Source: Scatophagus argus
Taxonomy: Eukaryota > Chordata > Actinopteri > Scatophagidae
Assembly: GCF_020382885.2 (NCBI RefSeq)
Contig: NC_058511.1
Coordinates: 2,573,501-2,637,500, forward strand
Length of the DNA: 64,000 nt
Reading direction: 5' to 3'
The translations under genes were made by a program, and so were the position numbers. The notes under the pieces are model-generated. The model worked only from the letters and a program-made list of their open reading frames with translations. It was not told the origin of the DNA and searched no databases. Shown piece after piece: positions 25,901 to 39,600 of this stretch (position 1 is its first letter; each line of letters starts with the position of its first letter).

Positions 25901-27053
25901 AGACACCAAAGGGACACAGAGGACAAGGCACAACAAGGGGATAAAAACAGGAACAACTGCAGCGAGAGAGAACACATCATTTGTTTATGAGCATTAATTT
26001 GATGATAAATTCACGTCAGCAGTACTGAATGTCCGTGACATTATCTGTGAATCCTATCTGACAGAGCATCACGAGACGAGCTCCCTTGTTTAGTTCGGAA
26101 AGAATTCTGCCTCGCCTCTCGCCTCATCACGTGTCCGGTTTTTCGACTTGCTTTTCGACTGGCTGCTCTCCACAACCACACGACTCCTGCAGAGGCTCCT
26201 GGGAGCTGAGGCGGGTTCAGCTGCCCTTTTGTGCTGCAGGTAACAGAATGAATTCCCCTCATTCCACAGACACTCGGTCTGCTCCGGGCGTTTGCTGAGC
26301 TAATTGGACTCTGCTCTGCTTCCAGACACACAGTAAGTGCAGGTTTTGTAATGATTATTGTCTGGGAAGATGCCTGCTGCAGTTTGGTGGGTTTTACTCA
26401 TCAAAACCTGCAATTAATAAATGCTACACTTCACCTTCATTTCAATTCACTCGCTTCCAAATTTATGCTAAATAATAAGAATGTCAATTACGCCTGTTTT
26501 ATTTATCCACTTATCACCATTTCATTCTGATGAGATATCCAGTGTGTTTCTGTACGAGTGTGAGTTAAGATCAGCATTTCACCAGTGAGCCAAAGAATGT
26601 GAGGAGTGTTGGCTGGTTCCTGTCCAAACAGAGAGCAGCGACTGCCAAATGACATCCTCAGGGTCTGTGTTTGTGTCATTCTTAGCCCTGGGAATTTGAC
26701 TAATTTAGATCAGGGGGCCTTGACTTCCTTTCTGAGGTAATCAAATAGATGAAAAATCTCATAGGAATTTTGACTTGGTGGCTCAACATCCTCTTTGAAA
26801 ACAAAATGAATAACATGAGGAGGGCCAGCGCGACCTCCTCGACATCCCTGCAAAACAATAATGGATCTTTTTCTCATTTTAAGAGTAAAGAAATAACAAC
26901 AATAATGTCTCTCCAAGTGGATGTCTCTTCAAGTGGAACTTGAAGAACATGACATCCTTTTCCTTCTCAGATCCTGTGCATAGGCGGTTCATTAACATGC
27001 TGGCACCCACAATCACTTGATCATCCCTGAGGTGAGTCTGACGAGGCAGACGT

Positions 27054-29712
27054 TCAATCAAATGTCAACGTGTCCTGGATGCTCCATGGAAGCTTTCTGC
27101 AGGCCTGAGCCACGCAGGTCTCTGACAGCAGGCCTAAACACACGGCCGTCAGTGACAGGCGTCTGCTGCTGTTCAGGATCACTGGAGGAGAGACACACAG
27201 GACAGAAAAGGGAGGAGAAAATCACAAATTCACATACTTTTTCTGTGGGCAGTTTTTGTTTTCATGTGAGTTAAAGTATATCTGAAAAAAATCTGCAATC
27301 ATAAAAACCAAAAAAGTCTCAAAAGCTCAGGTTTTAACCTACAATTGGAGAAAAAGTAAGTGTGGCAAGACATTAAAATGATATTTAATAGACACTTTTT
27401 ACATAAACTTTTTGGGGCACTACACATCAGCCATACTGCAAATTGCTCTTCATTATTGTGTCAGACAGGAACTCCTCATCAGAGCAGCAGACCATAAAGC
27501 AATCAACAACATCTCATTGTGCGCTGCTCACAGTCTGGCTGCCAAACACAATGAGCACAGTTATGTTTCCAAACCTGCTGCTGCAGAAATAAATGATAAC
27601 ACGCAAGAAAATGTGAACTAAAAACCTCTGTGTTATGTAATGGATTTAATTTCATTGTCTGGGGTTCATGTAGTCAGGAGGGGGGGTGGGTGTCGATCTA
27701 ACAAAAACAGAGTTAGCTGCCACCTGCTGGGGCTTTAAAACGTTGCTTAAAGACTGAAATTCCAGCACCTCCCTCATGTCTCACCAGATCACCAGACAGA
27801 AACCTCTAATAATTCTTCAAGTGAATGATGACTTGAATTTCTCTCAGAATTATGGCATTTTCTTGGTCAGTATTGGGTTTATTAGAAATTGCTTCCCTTG
27901 TTGCTGGAAGTGGGAGACATGTTTTTGTTTTGTTTGTAAATTGAACAAATCAAGCCTCCAAATCCATATGTCCTCATACCTCTGATAGCCTGTGAGTTTG
28001 AGGTGAGCACAAACAGTTTGATGAGGCCCAGACAGAGCGGGGAGTAGTCGTGCTCCCAGATCACAGCAGGGATGAGGAGGACCTTTCCGTAGCAGGACAG
28101 CAGCAGGGCTCTGAGGAGCAGGTTGAGCTCGAGGGTCCGGTCCTGGAGGCCACTCACCACCACCCAAAGGAACAACAGCACGCCGCCGCAGAACGCTGAC
28201 AGCTCTACATGGACGACAGACAGACGTGTGAGACACAGATGGGTCTATTTAACCACAACTGTTAATGACTTTTTAATATAAAAAGTGTTAGCTACTGTTA
28301 AAACTGAAGATGGGTGAGAATCAGCAAGATTTAGCCTGTATCATCATGTAATAATGTAATTTTACAGTATCAGTAATTGCTTTAAAAAAAAAAATTAACA
28401 ATTTGATGTGAAACTTAATGGTACATCTGTCTATCAGGCTAGGATGAACAAAAAAAACTACTCTATCACATGCACCTGTTTAAAAACGTTAATATAAGAG
28501 GCAGTACCAGTTAGATTAAAGTATTGAATCAGTGGGTCGGTGGGCTGGCAGACCTCCTGGACAGATAATGTGAATATGACACTGCAGCAGACCCTCGAGG
28601 CTCTGCATTCATAGCATTCACTATGGCGGTGTTACGAACAGATTTATAACGGAGCATTGGTTTCTAATCGCCTTACCGAGGGCGGCCAGTCCGAACGTGG
28701 CGTAGAAATCCCACTCCTTGGTGTACCTGATAATGTCAGCCGGGTGGCTGCTCTGCTGCGAGCCATGGAGCAGAGACCACCGGAAGTAAGCCTCACACAA
28801 CAGGCAGAACACACACAACTTCCAGTGGATCTGCAGAGGTGGACGAGGAGGAGATTCACAAAGACACACATGAAGTGTGGCTGACATGACACCATGTGCA
28901 TGAACAACACCATGCATGAAGAAAGCAAACTAAAGCTCTTAAAGCTTAAGCACACATCCACACGAAGTTATAATTTAGACTGATTTCCTGTTATTTGTAC
29001 ACGTGTATGAGGGAGTTCAAACACTTGATGTTACTTACATTCAAGCTTGTGTTGAACAAAATGTGTCTGAACGCCTGCGTCTTGCACAGAATGGCATCGA
29101 TGAGGATGATAACCAGGTCATATTCAATGTACTTGTCCACAGGCTTCTGGCACGACTCCTGCCAAAACAGACACACATGCAACGTCAACTCACGTCTAAA
29201 TAAAGGTTCACCTGTGACTGACATGTCTGACAGCATGATACTGAAGTTATCCTTACTGATAGGGAGGTTTTAAGGCATGTGGTCCCAGCCTGTTTGTTTG
29301 TATGCAATATCAGATCACAGCTAACGTTAGTTCAACTATGTTGCCTCATTCAACCAGAACAACCAGTGAAACAGTACGTAGGTGAGGTGACACAATCATT
29401 ACGTGAACACTGAGCTTTGCCGTTTGTTTCATTAGCATATTATCAGCCATACATAGCTAGAAAAATCATCCTGATCAATCATTAACGTTAATGAAAGACC
29501 TAGGTTGGCCAAGTTAGGTCACATCTTAGAAGCAAACCGCGTTAGCTAGCATCTTCATCATTAACGGTAACGTTATACCAGACAACTCAAATCCAAGATG
29601 TTAATAGTTAACGCACACATATGGTTATCTTCAGGATGCCGTTACTGTAATCCCTGTGCAACTCCGACGCTTTTTCGTTACATTCAACACACCTAAACTC
29701 ATCTTTCTTCAT
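27054..29712 (-). CDS. arv1: ARV1, ER lipid/sterol homeostasis protein, 5 coding exons
   Basis: ARV1 is a multi-pass endoplasmic reticulum protein needed for normal sterol trafficking and GPI-anchor synthesis. Exons in transcript order are 29712-29617, 29158-29039, 28830-28677, 28204-27980 and 27181-27054. All junctions are GT-AG and in phase, giving 240 residues (human 271). The N-terminal ARV1 homology domain shows a zinc-ribbon pattern, CVEC in exon 1 and CESC formed across the exon 1-2 junction. It continues with [18 protein letters not shown] and the strongly conserved RHILFN. Hydrophobic membrane segments follow, including [11 protein letters not shown] and [17 protein letters not shown] as in human. 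The first exon is only 32 codons and was found from its conserved residues; its ATG gives a shorter N-terminus than in mammals. The gene is head-to-head with TTC13, as in human. Confidence 0.94.
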
Positions 29713-30667
29713 CCTTCTCCCTGTGTATACCTACAAACGGCCGCTAGCATGTGAGACAATCAAAGCGGAAGTAAGACGATTCCATACAGGTCCACCTTCA
29801 AAATAAAAGTGCAGACTCTCAAAATTCCCGAATTCTTTCGGTTTATATGTTTGGTGACTGAGTCTAATTTTATCTATTTCTTTGGATCCACTGTATATTG
29901 TTTTTACTTCACTAAATTCAGAGGAGGATGTTAAACTTTTTCTTCATTACATTTATTCAATGGCTGTTTGTACTTGTTTCTTTGCTGATACAGTTTGTAT
30001 ATTCAGATACGATTAAGTAAAAAATACTGGGTCTACATTTAAGTTCGTATTAAACAATTTTGTTGCTAATTCAGAAAGATCTCTACCTAAACAATGGCGG
30101 TAAAAATAACATTGTGCGTACACATGAATGCAACACTAATCCATCCATCCATTTTCTATACCGCTTATCCGTCAGGGTCGCGGGGGAGCTGGAGCCTATC
30201 CCAGCTGACTACGGGCGAGAGGCGGAGTACACCCTGGACTGGTCGCCAGTCTGCAACACTAATAATAATACAATTACATTTACATATTCTCCTGTTTAAG
30301 CACATTTTATTACTATTACTTCTGTACATTGTGACTGCAGGACTTCACTTATAGTGTAGTATTACTATTTTTATTATTTATATTCTTTGCTTTAACCTTT
30401 CTAATTAAATGTAGCTGAGCTAAGTAAAGTTGCACTTATCGGTTTTAATTTGAAAGTTCCAGCGGAAAACCTTTTTGTTTATTCTGCCAGACTTCACGCT
30501 GGATGGACCGGTTTGACAGCCGCAAAATGTCATGGGAAATATAGTTTAATCATCTTCTCCGACTCTGGATCACTTGTTAGCCTCCCGGAGGGTTGAGCGG
30601 AGAGGGGGGGCGTGTTTGGTCGAACTGCAGAAGCTTCCGCTCTCTGGCGTCACACATGTAACACAAC
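29713..30667. promoter_or_regulatory. Shared spacer and presumed bidirectional promoter of ARV1 and TTC13
   Basis: The two start codons diverge across 955 bases. The ARV1-proximal part is ordinary sequence with GC-rich words such as ACGGCCGCTAGC near 29739. A retroposon-like element with target-site duplications sits at 30129-30263. The 150 bases before the TTC13 ATG are GC-richer and contain GGAGGGTTGAGCGGAGAGGG. No TATA box is evident on either side. Confidence 0.55.
30129..30263 (+). mobile_element. Retroposon-like insertion of about 111 bp with 12-bp target-site duplication
   Basis: The element body, 30141-30251, runs from CCATCCATCCATTTTC to GGACTGGTCGCCAGT and includes GAGCTGGAGCCTATCCCAGC. 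I know this word from a very abundant teleost dispersed repeat, but not its class. The same 12 bases, TGCAACACTAAT, stand at 30129-30140 and 30252-30263, as expected for a target-site duplication. It lies in the ARV1-TTC13 promoter spacer, about 400-540 bases before the TTC13 start codon. Confidence 0.75.
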
Positions 30668-33600
30668 ATGGCCCCTGCCAGCCGGGCTGTTGTTGTGGTG
30701 GTGCTCTCACTACTGTACCTGTGCCGGTCCGTCTTCGCTTCCGAGTATTTCTCCACTCTCACTTTGTTCAACAATGAGCTCCACAAGCAGGGATGCAGCT
30801 CGCTGTCCGAGTGGGAAGAGTACGCGGCTGACTGCGGTAAAGGCTCTCTTTTCGCTGGTACTTTGCCACGTCCTCCCGATTCAACTGTCACAGTGTAACC
30901 CGGCTAGCTTAACCGTTTGTAAGCTAACGATAAGGGGCTAAGAACAAGAAGCGGTGGCAGCCCTGAAGGGATAACCGAGATAAGCTCTTGCTCTCGTCGC
31001 TAAAGTAACTGTCGTAGGGGTTAAATGGGTTTTGAAACAAAAGACACAGAAAAGAGAGGAGTAACGCGGGAGCGAGAGTATGTTGATGTGTGCGTACATG
31101 ACAGTGAAGACACTCAAACTCAGTAATAAACTCTCATACAAACTGCAAATTTAGCTCACAGCCCGAGGAAGCGCCACCAGACTCCAGTCAAAAAATGCGT
31201 AATTTTGGTGTTGCCGCTAACTTTTAAGATCAAATGTTGGCTTCGGTCAATTGACTGACAGGTGAACTGGTTGTACAAGTTTACGTTCTGTGAAGATCAG
31301 TGCTGCTCGCTTTAATCTGCCTCTGTTGAAGTGAAGAGATGTTACGCATACTCAACACTTCAACGCTCCAGCAGTGTTCTCGCATTACGTTTTAGCTCAT
31401 AATTGTTTTACCTTTTGAAGGCGCTTTTCTTACCTCCTATGCAATCGGCAGGTTCGGTGTAATCCATCTCACCGACCACTGAAGTCAGAGTCAAGTGAAG
31501 TGAAGTGAGCTTTCTTTAACTATCAAAGTTAGGCAGCGAAGACTTGACATATCAGTCCATGTCTGTGATTAAACCATTCCACCTCAAATTATTAACGTAA
31601 CTCTGGTGAAATCTTAAGGAGAGAAGGCGTCACTATGATGGCAGTTACACCTAAATTAATCTTCAAATCTTTGTTTACTGGGGAAGATGTTAGGCCAGCT
31701 GCATGTGGTTTGTAAATCGACTAAAACGTGGAAAACTACTAGTCTGGCCCTTTAAGTAATGAACTGAAAGTTTTAGCTTGGTGCTTGGTGTGTGGCTGAC
31801 TTCACAGAATTATCTTTTTTGAATGCCCAAACAGTGCAGTGTAGATGGTTTTGGTGTGAAGAACTGCGTGGCGTCACTCTAAACCACATTGTTGGACTGC
31901 AGTCCGCGGTGGCGGGGGCTCAGGTCTGCTTGACATGTCAGACGCTCTTTTTGCTTTGACATATAAAACAGTTTTAAATGCAACTTGAAAAGCTAATCAT
32001 TGGGTAGGATGGGAGTCTGCCACCAAATTCACTTTCATGTAATGGCCTGAAATAAGCAGACATATTAAAAACTGTGCTGAGTTGAATGTTTGTCTTTTCA
32101 GAGTCCTCAATCTTACAGTTGGAGGACCCAGACTGTGAAGAGGGCAGCAACCCGCCCTGTGAGTCAGTCTTCTCACTTAATGCAGAGAAGATCCTGGTGA
32201 GATCATGCACACACACTCACACACACACACACACACTCACACACTCACACGCTAACCAGATATAGAACAGCCGCCGTCTGTTACTGTTTCCTGTACAAAA
32301 AAGTGAAGTGTTTTTGTTTGAAAAGCACAACGCTGCTTCATGTGCTAAATGTTTATTAAAGGTATATTACGCAGAATTTGCCAGTTGTTGTTTGTACGCA
32401 CACCAGTGAGCGATTGGTTTGATATTCTGATATTTCGAGTTAAATATTAATGACAGTTGTGTCCCTGGGACCTTTTGGACGTTGTTCTCTGTTGGCTCAT
32501 TTTGATGATGTTGCTTTCTCTTGGCGCTCTGATAAAGCTGTTCGTGAAGCCCAAATTGCTTCCACAGCAACTTTTGCATGCAGCCAAATTTGCATCTTGT
32601 AATGGTGCATACGTTATGCCATGCTGCCACTCTCCATGTGGGATTACACAGTAAATGCAACATGGCACTTTGAGAATGAGAGAAAACCAGCCTTTTGATG
32701 TGTCACATAAATACATTTGAAAAGATGTTTTTTTTGCTCATTATCACCCTGAGAGATGCTTGTTAACGTAGCTTGTTATTTTTAACTCACCAAGATGTCC
32801 TTGACTCAGGCTTTAAGAGCATTTTAGAGCATTTTTGTCCCACTTTACATACATATTAACTATACTTTTTTGGTGAAAAGTGTCATCAGATCCTATGAGT
32901 GTCAGACAGACAGATTTTCTGTTTTTCTTCTTCATTTGGTCGGCTTCTCACAGGAAACCTTGATTGTGTTTCCTGTGTGTCAATCTCTTCGCATGTTTTT
33001 TTTTTTTTGTTTCTTTGTTTTTTAGTTACTTACATGTGTTGTTTTGTTGTTCTTGTCTGTACCTCTCACAGAACCAAGCCAAGTTATTCATAGAACAGAA
33101 AAAAATCCCCTTCCCTGTAGATAACCACAGCACAAACGAAGAACTTGGTAAGTTTGCACCTTGTTCTAAACACAAACCTTGTTGAAGCCGAACAGGTTTC
33201 TGTTACTTTGCTGTGTTTTCTTCATCATCATCATCTGCTCTGTCGTTGCAGCTATAGGCTACGTTCTGATAGGCAACGGCCTTTATGATGAAGCCATCAA
33301 ACACTTCTCGCTCTTATTACAGGTGTGTTTGCAACTCGAGACGCAGAAATTCACTCTCAGTAAAATCTTTAGGCTTGCAGCAGCTGCTTTGTCACCGCCT
33401 CTCTGTACAGCCTAGAATCAAAACATATTTTCATTGTGTTCGAGCCAAGAACATGTTCCTGACGTGTTGTGTCCTTGATAAAGGGCGACCCAGAGCTGGT
33501 CAGCGCCATCTATGGGAGAGGAATAGCTTATGGCAAGAAAAGTCTACAGGTAAGTGACAGTTACAGCTTGTATTTTATGCCACTATAATTTCTTTGCACC

Positions 33601-36600
33601 TTGTAACTGTAACTGTGAAGTGGGGACGCGTCAGTCATCTTTAGATATGTCGGTGGTCGGGTCCAGGAGAGTATTTAAAGCGACATAAACCAAATAATGA
33701 CGCTGTGACTAAGATACGAAGGCTTTCTTTCCAAAGCAGTGTGTGCTTGTGTGGGAGAAAGTGCCGCTGCTCCGTTATGTGAGAAACATACGCCATTCAG
33801 TGCTGTGCTGTGCTGTGCTGTGGTGTGCTGTGCTGTGGTCAGGGCCTTCGGATTATTCATAGCAGATGACTCATACTTCACAAGTTACACAATGCTGCGC
33901 GTGTTGCCTGTAAACCTCAGTCACAGTAAATCTTGATTTAATTAGTGCACTGCCACTCACGTTGGGTTTTGTGCCAATATGCCCTCAACATTTATTACAA
34001 GGCCACACATTTTGTGACACCCACACTGGTATTTTGCAGTGTAAGGAGTTGTTATCTGTGTGCATTTTTTGGATGCCTTTGGTATTTCTAAATAAAAGGC
34101 GTCCTGAGCTTTGGCGACAGCAGCAGTTTCAGGTGAACGCAGCGTGACTCAGTGTGTCTTCCAGTGAGTGTGTTTTTAGCTGTGTGTGGCTCCACCCATG
34201 GTTTTTCGTTCACTGTACATCAAGGCTCATGTCAACAAAACAAAACTGCCTCTTCCCTTCCCGTGTCTTCACGCCAGGACATCAAGAATGCTGACTTGGC
34301 GTTGTACGAGCTCAACCGAGTCATCACTCTGGAGCCCAACTGGCCGGAGGTCTACGAACAGAGAGCAGAGGTGAGGTGCAAAAAGGAGACCGACGTGCCC
34401 GAAGTCCTTTGTTATAGGTTGACCTCTGAAGCTCCTTCAGGTGTGCAAGAAGTTTATTTTCACAGGAGGTTTCAAGTGCCTTATCAGTGTAAGACGACAG
34501 CTCTTGGCAACAGTGGACATAAATTACAGTGTGATAAAATTTTCTGAATTTAGAATTTATTTGCTGTAGTTAGAACTTAGCTGAAAAAATGTCACCTGAA
34601 TGCATCTCTGGAGTAAACAAAGTGATGTGACACTAGGAGTAGAATAGTCACCCACTCTATCTACCAGGGATAGTGAATCGCATCAGCATTTTTGTATAGT
34701 TTGTCATCTCTTCTGCCATTTTTTCCCACCCAAAACCGAATGAAAAGACGTGACTATCAGGATGTTATTTCAGTGCTTGGGGTTTATCTTTGCATTTCGT
34801 TGCTCCTTTAGATTCTGTCTCCTCTGGGTCGCATCAGTGAGGCTCTGGCTGATCTGACCAAAGCCATCCAGCTGCAGCCCTCAGCCCGTCTCTACAGACA
34901 CAGGGGGACGCTGCTCTTCATCTCAGAGGTCTGATTATCAAATGTTCTCAGTGTGCACGTGTACATGAATGCCCTCATGGTGCCATAAGCTGATCCAGAG
35001 CTTCGCCTTCCCACCAGGACTATGTGACAGCGATGGAAGACTTCCAGCAGTCTTTAGAGCTGAAGAAGAATCAGCCTATCGCTATGCTGTACAAAGGCCT
35101 CACCTTCTTCCACAGGGGCATGCTCAAGGTAAGTTACTCACTGACTCCAGATTTTGAGCTGAGGACTCCCTGAGCTTTCCAGCCAAACAGCTGAGCAGTC
35201 AGCCCTTTGATTAAAATGCACTTCGGCAGCTCCACTAAATCATTGCTCCATGCATGGTGAGGGAATTCTTCCAGATAAACCATATTTACGGTGTTTCTCA
35301 CACAGAGAAATGCAGAGTTGTGTCTGTCTGTCTGTCTGTCTGTCTTTTTTCTCCAGCTGCTGACTTTTATCCAGTCACATGTTTTCTCACCTCTGCTGAC
35401 GGTTGCCTCACTAACTTCCTGTATAGCCCCCAGAGGCAGCTGACTGTGAACAACAACAGCACTCTGAAAACAGTGGAAAAAGAGCCAGCAGAACTTTTGA
35501 AACTAGTTGTTAGTCAGATCATAAGGAGTAGCACGGTGTACTAAGTGCTACCAAGAACTGGACTTCAGTTCTGTGTCACGATAGCGGAATCTGCTGCAGC
35601 TTGTCCTCATGGAAACAAAGTCAACATTGCACAATCTGCTTGTTATCAGTACAGTTCTGTGAGAGAGGAGAACGCTGTGAATGTTCCCTTTGTCTGCTCA
35701 CCCTGTAGGTGCCTCCTTCTCCTGCGTTTCATGTCATGGCAGCATTCTTCACTGCTATATTGCAAGAGTTTGCAGTAGCTAAATATCACATTTTGTAGTT
35801 AATGTTTTGAGTTGGCGACACTAATCTCAGGTGTCCACCTTGAAACATATGATATTGATCTTCTGTGCTGCCGGGCTGAACGTGCATGAAGCCTCCACCT
35901 GTTAAGAGTCTGTAGCTCCTCTGCAGCAACATCCAGATTTGAGGCTTTGCAGTCCACCACGAGCTCATTGGTTTGGATGAAACTGAGCTGCAGGTGCTTG
36001 TCCTTACACCATGTGACGAAGCTCTCTGTCAGTCACGTACGAGTCTGGACTGCAGCTGTGTGGAGGTGATTCTGCTCAGCATGGCTCCTGTCATGTCTTT
36101 AGATCTGGGGGTTAAGCAGTTGCATTTTGTCAAACAGTTCAGGTTTTTCAAATCTGTGCTCAAGGGGAAGTATCAGATGGCCCATTTTACCTTTGTCTGT
36201 CTGTATGGCCAACAGAATGATAGTTCCTCTGTGTGTCTCCCCCAGATATTATCAAATGTGAGCAACATCCCAATCGACACGGTCCCGATAAACCGTCTGA
36301 ACCTGAATCTGCTGAGTCTTTAGTCTAACCATGTGTTCCCTGTTGCAATATCCTGTGTTGTCACTCAGAATGCTCGTCGTGTTTTCCCTCATCAGGAAGC
36401 CATTGAGACGTTCAAAGAAGCACTGAAGTTGAAATCTGACTTCATAGATGCCTATAAGAGTCTGGGACAGGCCTACAGGTACAGAAAAGTCTGCAATATT
36501 CGCTGTCTTTTCACTTCCTTTTCACCCTACGGGTAAACCCAGTGTGTGTGTTTGTGGTTGAGGAATTGAGAGTCCTGCCTTATCTTTCCCCCTCTGCCTG

Positions 36601-39600
36601 TCTAACCAGCACTGCTGCTCTGTTGGCATCTTCCTCTTTTCAGAGAGCTGGGTGATTTTGAGTCAGCGATGGAGAGCTTCCAGAAAGCCCTCATGCTGGA
36701 CCAGAACCACATTCAGTCTCTTCAGCTCCGAGGCATGATGCTGTACCACCACGGCTCGCTGCAGGAGGCCATAGGCAACTTCAAGGTGCCCACACCTGAA
36801 TAGTTTGATCCTCCTTTGCACTTGTTTTTGGTTTTTTTGCTCTAGTGGTCAAATCACATTTCAACTGCAGCTGGTCACACAAACAAACTGTAGCATCCAC
36901 TTCTTCAATACTGTATAATACCTTAAACTGTGCCCTGCAGGCTGTTGTCAGTCCATCCGTTTTTGATCCGTTTGGATTTCCTCTCTTCCCGCTCGTTGTC
37001 CAGAGGTGCCTTCAGTTGGAGCCCTACAACGAGGTGTGTCAGTACATGAAGGGGTTAAGCCACGTGGCGATGGGGCAGTTCTACGAGGGCATCAAAGCCC
37101 AGACCAAAGTCATGTTGAACGACCCCCTGCTGGGACAGAAGGCCAGCTCCGAATACCTCAAAGTGAAATACCTCAGAGGTCAGTGTCCCCGCGTGCACAC
37201 ACATGAACACACACATGTAAGACACTAATTAACAGAAAAGTGCTGTTGATCATGTTCCAATAAATTAAATAAAAAATTGCCAATGTCAGTCAACAGTAAA
37301 TTCTGTCACTTATTTTGAAAACTACACCTTATTTTATATACTCTTTAAGGTCAGAAAAGGTAAAATTTCAGATTAAATTAAAAACTTTCCACCGATAACA
37401 TAAATCATTTGTGGTCATCTTATGTTGGATCGTATATTCTTGCCCCCCGCTTTGCCTTTTTCTTCTACCAGAGTACTCTCGATACCTGCACTCCCACCTT
37501 GACATCCCAGTAGCGGAGTACAACGTGGACCAGGATCTACCAGGGAACTTTAAGAATCATTGGGCCAAGAACCTGCCGTTTCTAATAGAGGACTATGAAG
37601 AACAACCCGGCCTGCAGCCACATATCAAGTAGGTTTGATGGGTCCATTACAGCTGATTCACGCCTGGAGCAGTAACTTTTAACACTAATCTGTCCTTTGC
37701 ATACAAATGTTACTCTGCTACAGTTACTGTTAGAGCTGTGGCAGTAATTTCCTGAGCTGAAGCTTTCGGCATTTGTTCTGATAAAAAGTGTTTCTGGTCG
37801 AAAGCTGACACCTGCCCTGTTTTTCATATGTGATCAAAGTGTTACTCAGGCAGATCGCTTTTCGCTCCTCTGCCAACAGGCTCAAAAGCAGTTTATTATA
37901 AAGCAGTTTCAGAAGATTGTTCATCCTCTCCGTGTCTTCCTGCCTTTGTGGTTTGCAGGGACGTGCTGCCGCAGAACTTCGACAGCTACAGCAGTGAAGT
38001 TCAGAAGCTGATCTGCACAGCCGACCACCTGGGGGCGCTAATGCAATACGACACTCCTGGTTTCCTGCCCAACAGGAGGATACACAGAGGTGCCACAGAT
38101 AAATGCTGTAGTTGATTCACACAATTTAGGTTTGAGCAACCAGCAGTGAAAATAAGAGTTGTTTGCACGTTTTTCAGCCATGGGTTTAGCAACGCTGGAG
38201 GTGATGCAGGCGATGCATCGGACGTGGAGCAACTCCAAAGTGCGAGTCAACGGCAAGACCCGGCAAATGCAGTGGAGGGACATGTTTGACATAGCTGTCA
38301 AATGGAGGAGGTGAGGTTTTTAACTTTGATTAGCCCCCTTCACAAATGCAAAGATTTATATGTCAGGGAGAAATTAATATTATTTATATGGGTGACTCGC
38401 ACTTTTAACAAAATGACATTTTGGCACAATGTCTTTACTTTCACTCAAGTACGACTTCGGGGTACTTTTTGCAGTACTGGTTCAACTGAGAACTGAGAAG
38501 TCAGTCACGAAAATCCCCAAACTGTTAGATTTCAATCACTTTTGTTCGCACATCATGGTTTGCTTATAGCATAAAACTAAACAGACCAAACAGAAGACAC
38601 TTTTCCACTGTCCCTCCGACCACAGAAGACAAGTCACCTCCAACCGAGGACTCTTTTGCTCCTGAGCTGATGGGGTGTCAGTGTTAACAGACTAAACAGG
38701 CTTTTCCCTGTGCTTGTAGGATCGCAGATCCAGACCAGCCGGTCCTGTGGTTAGATCAGATGCCCGCTAGGAGTCTCAGTCGTGGCTTCAACAATCACAT
38801 CAACCTCATCAGGTAACAACTTGGCTCCGAGGACAGTCTCCGCACTGTCATCAGTCCCTTGAGCAACTTGAATTTCCTCGTGTCCTAATAGTACTTGGTA
38901 GTGCAGAAACATGGAGTCAGATTCTCTGACATACGAGCCAGTTTGCTCAGTGTTTAATTCATTACGGCTTTGGTTCTGACAAGCTCACTGAAAGCATTTC
39001 TTTCAGTTTGTTGAAATCTTTTATGTCTTTTGTTGTCTCCAGGGGACAAATCATCAACATCAGATACCTGGCGTACTTCGACAACATCCTGGACTTCATC
39101 AAAGACCGAATACTGGTGTACCACGGGTAAATCACACCAAAACTTCATAATATTCTGCACTGCTTGGGTTGCTGCAATATTTTTAATTCTTTCCTTCTGC
39201 ATACATTAAAAAACTAAATGAACAACAAATTGCCCTGAAAGAATCAAACTCAGATTTAGCTGCATATCAGCGTGTCTCACATCAATTATTTGACAGCACT
39301 TATGTTGCCTGGGAAGCAGATTTATGTAAGTTATTTTTACCTCCAGGCTTTATTCATTTTGCAAGAGAGCGTTGAGGAAGTGAATTTAAACGACTCTTCA
39401 TCACTCACTCTTCTGCTGATTCCTAACTGACAAGTTCTCGTCTTCTGTCTTAGGGCGTACAACCCCAGAGGACTCCTGGAGGTCCGCCAGGCTCTGGAAA
39501 ATGTGAATAAAGTAGAAGATCTGCTTCCCATCATGAAGGTAAGGACAAAAAAGCGGGAATATTTGTTCTTAAGACAAAGTTATGAGTGCATGTCTGAACT

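Larger units (their letters stand above)
17787..27053. other. 9.3-kb spacer between the convergent genes FAM89A and ARV1
   Basis: No coding exon is supported. It must contain the 3' untranslated regions of both genes; candidate signals are AATAAA on the plus strand at 19066-19071 for FAM89A and on the minus strand at 26498-26503 for ARV1. It also contains a GT microsatellite at 18443-18472 and an 18-bp inverted repeat spanning 19747-19961. The human genes TRIM67, C1orf131 and GNPAT, which I recall lying on the far side of FAM89A from ARV1, are not here. Confidence 0.55.

Noticed and set aside
30060-30354. Plus-strand frames in the ARV1-TTC13 spacer
   Set aside because: They read through a retroposon with target-site duplications and are not conserved coding sequence.
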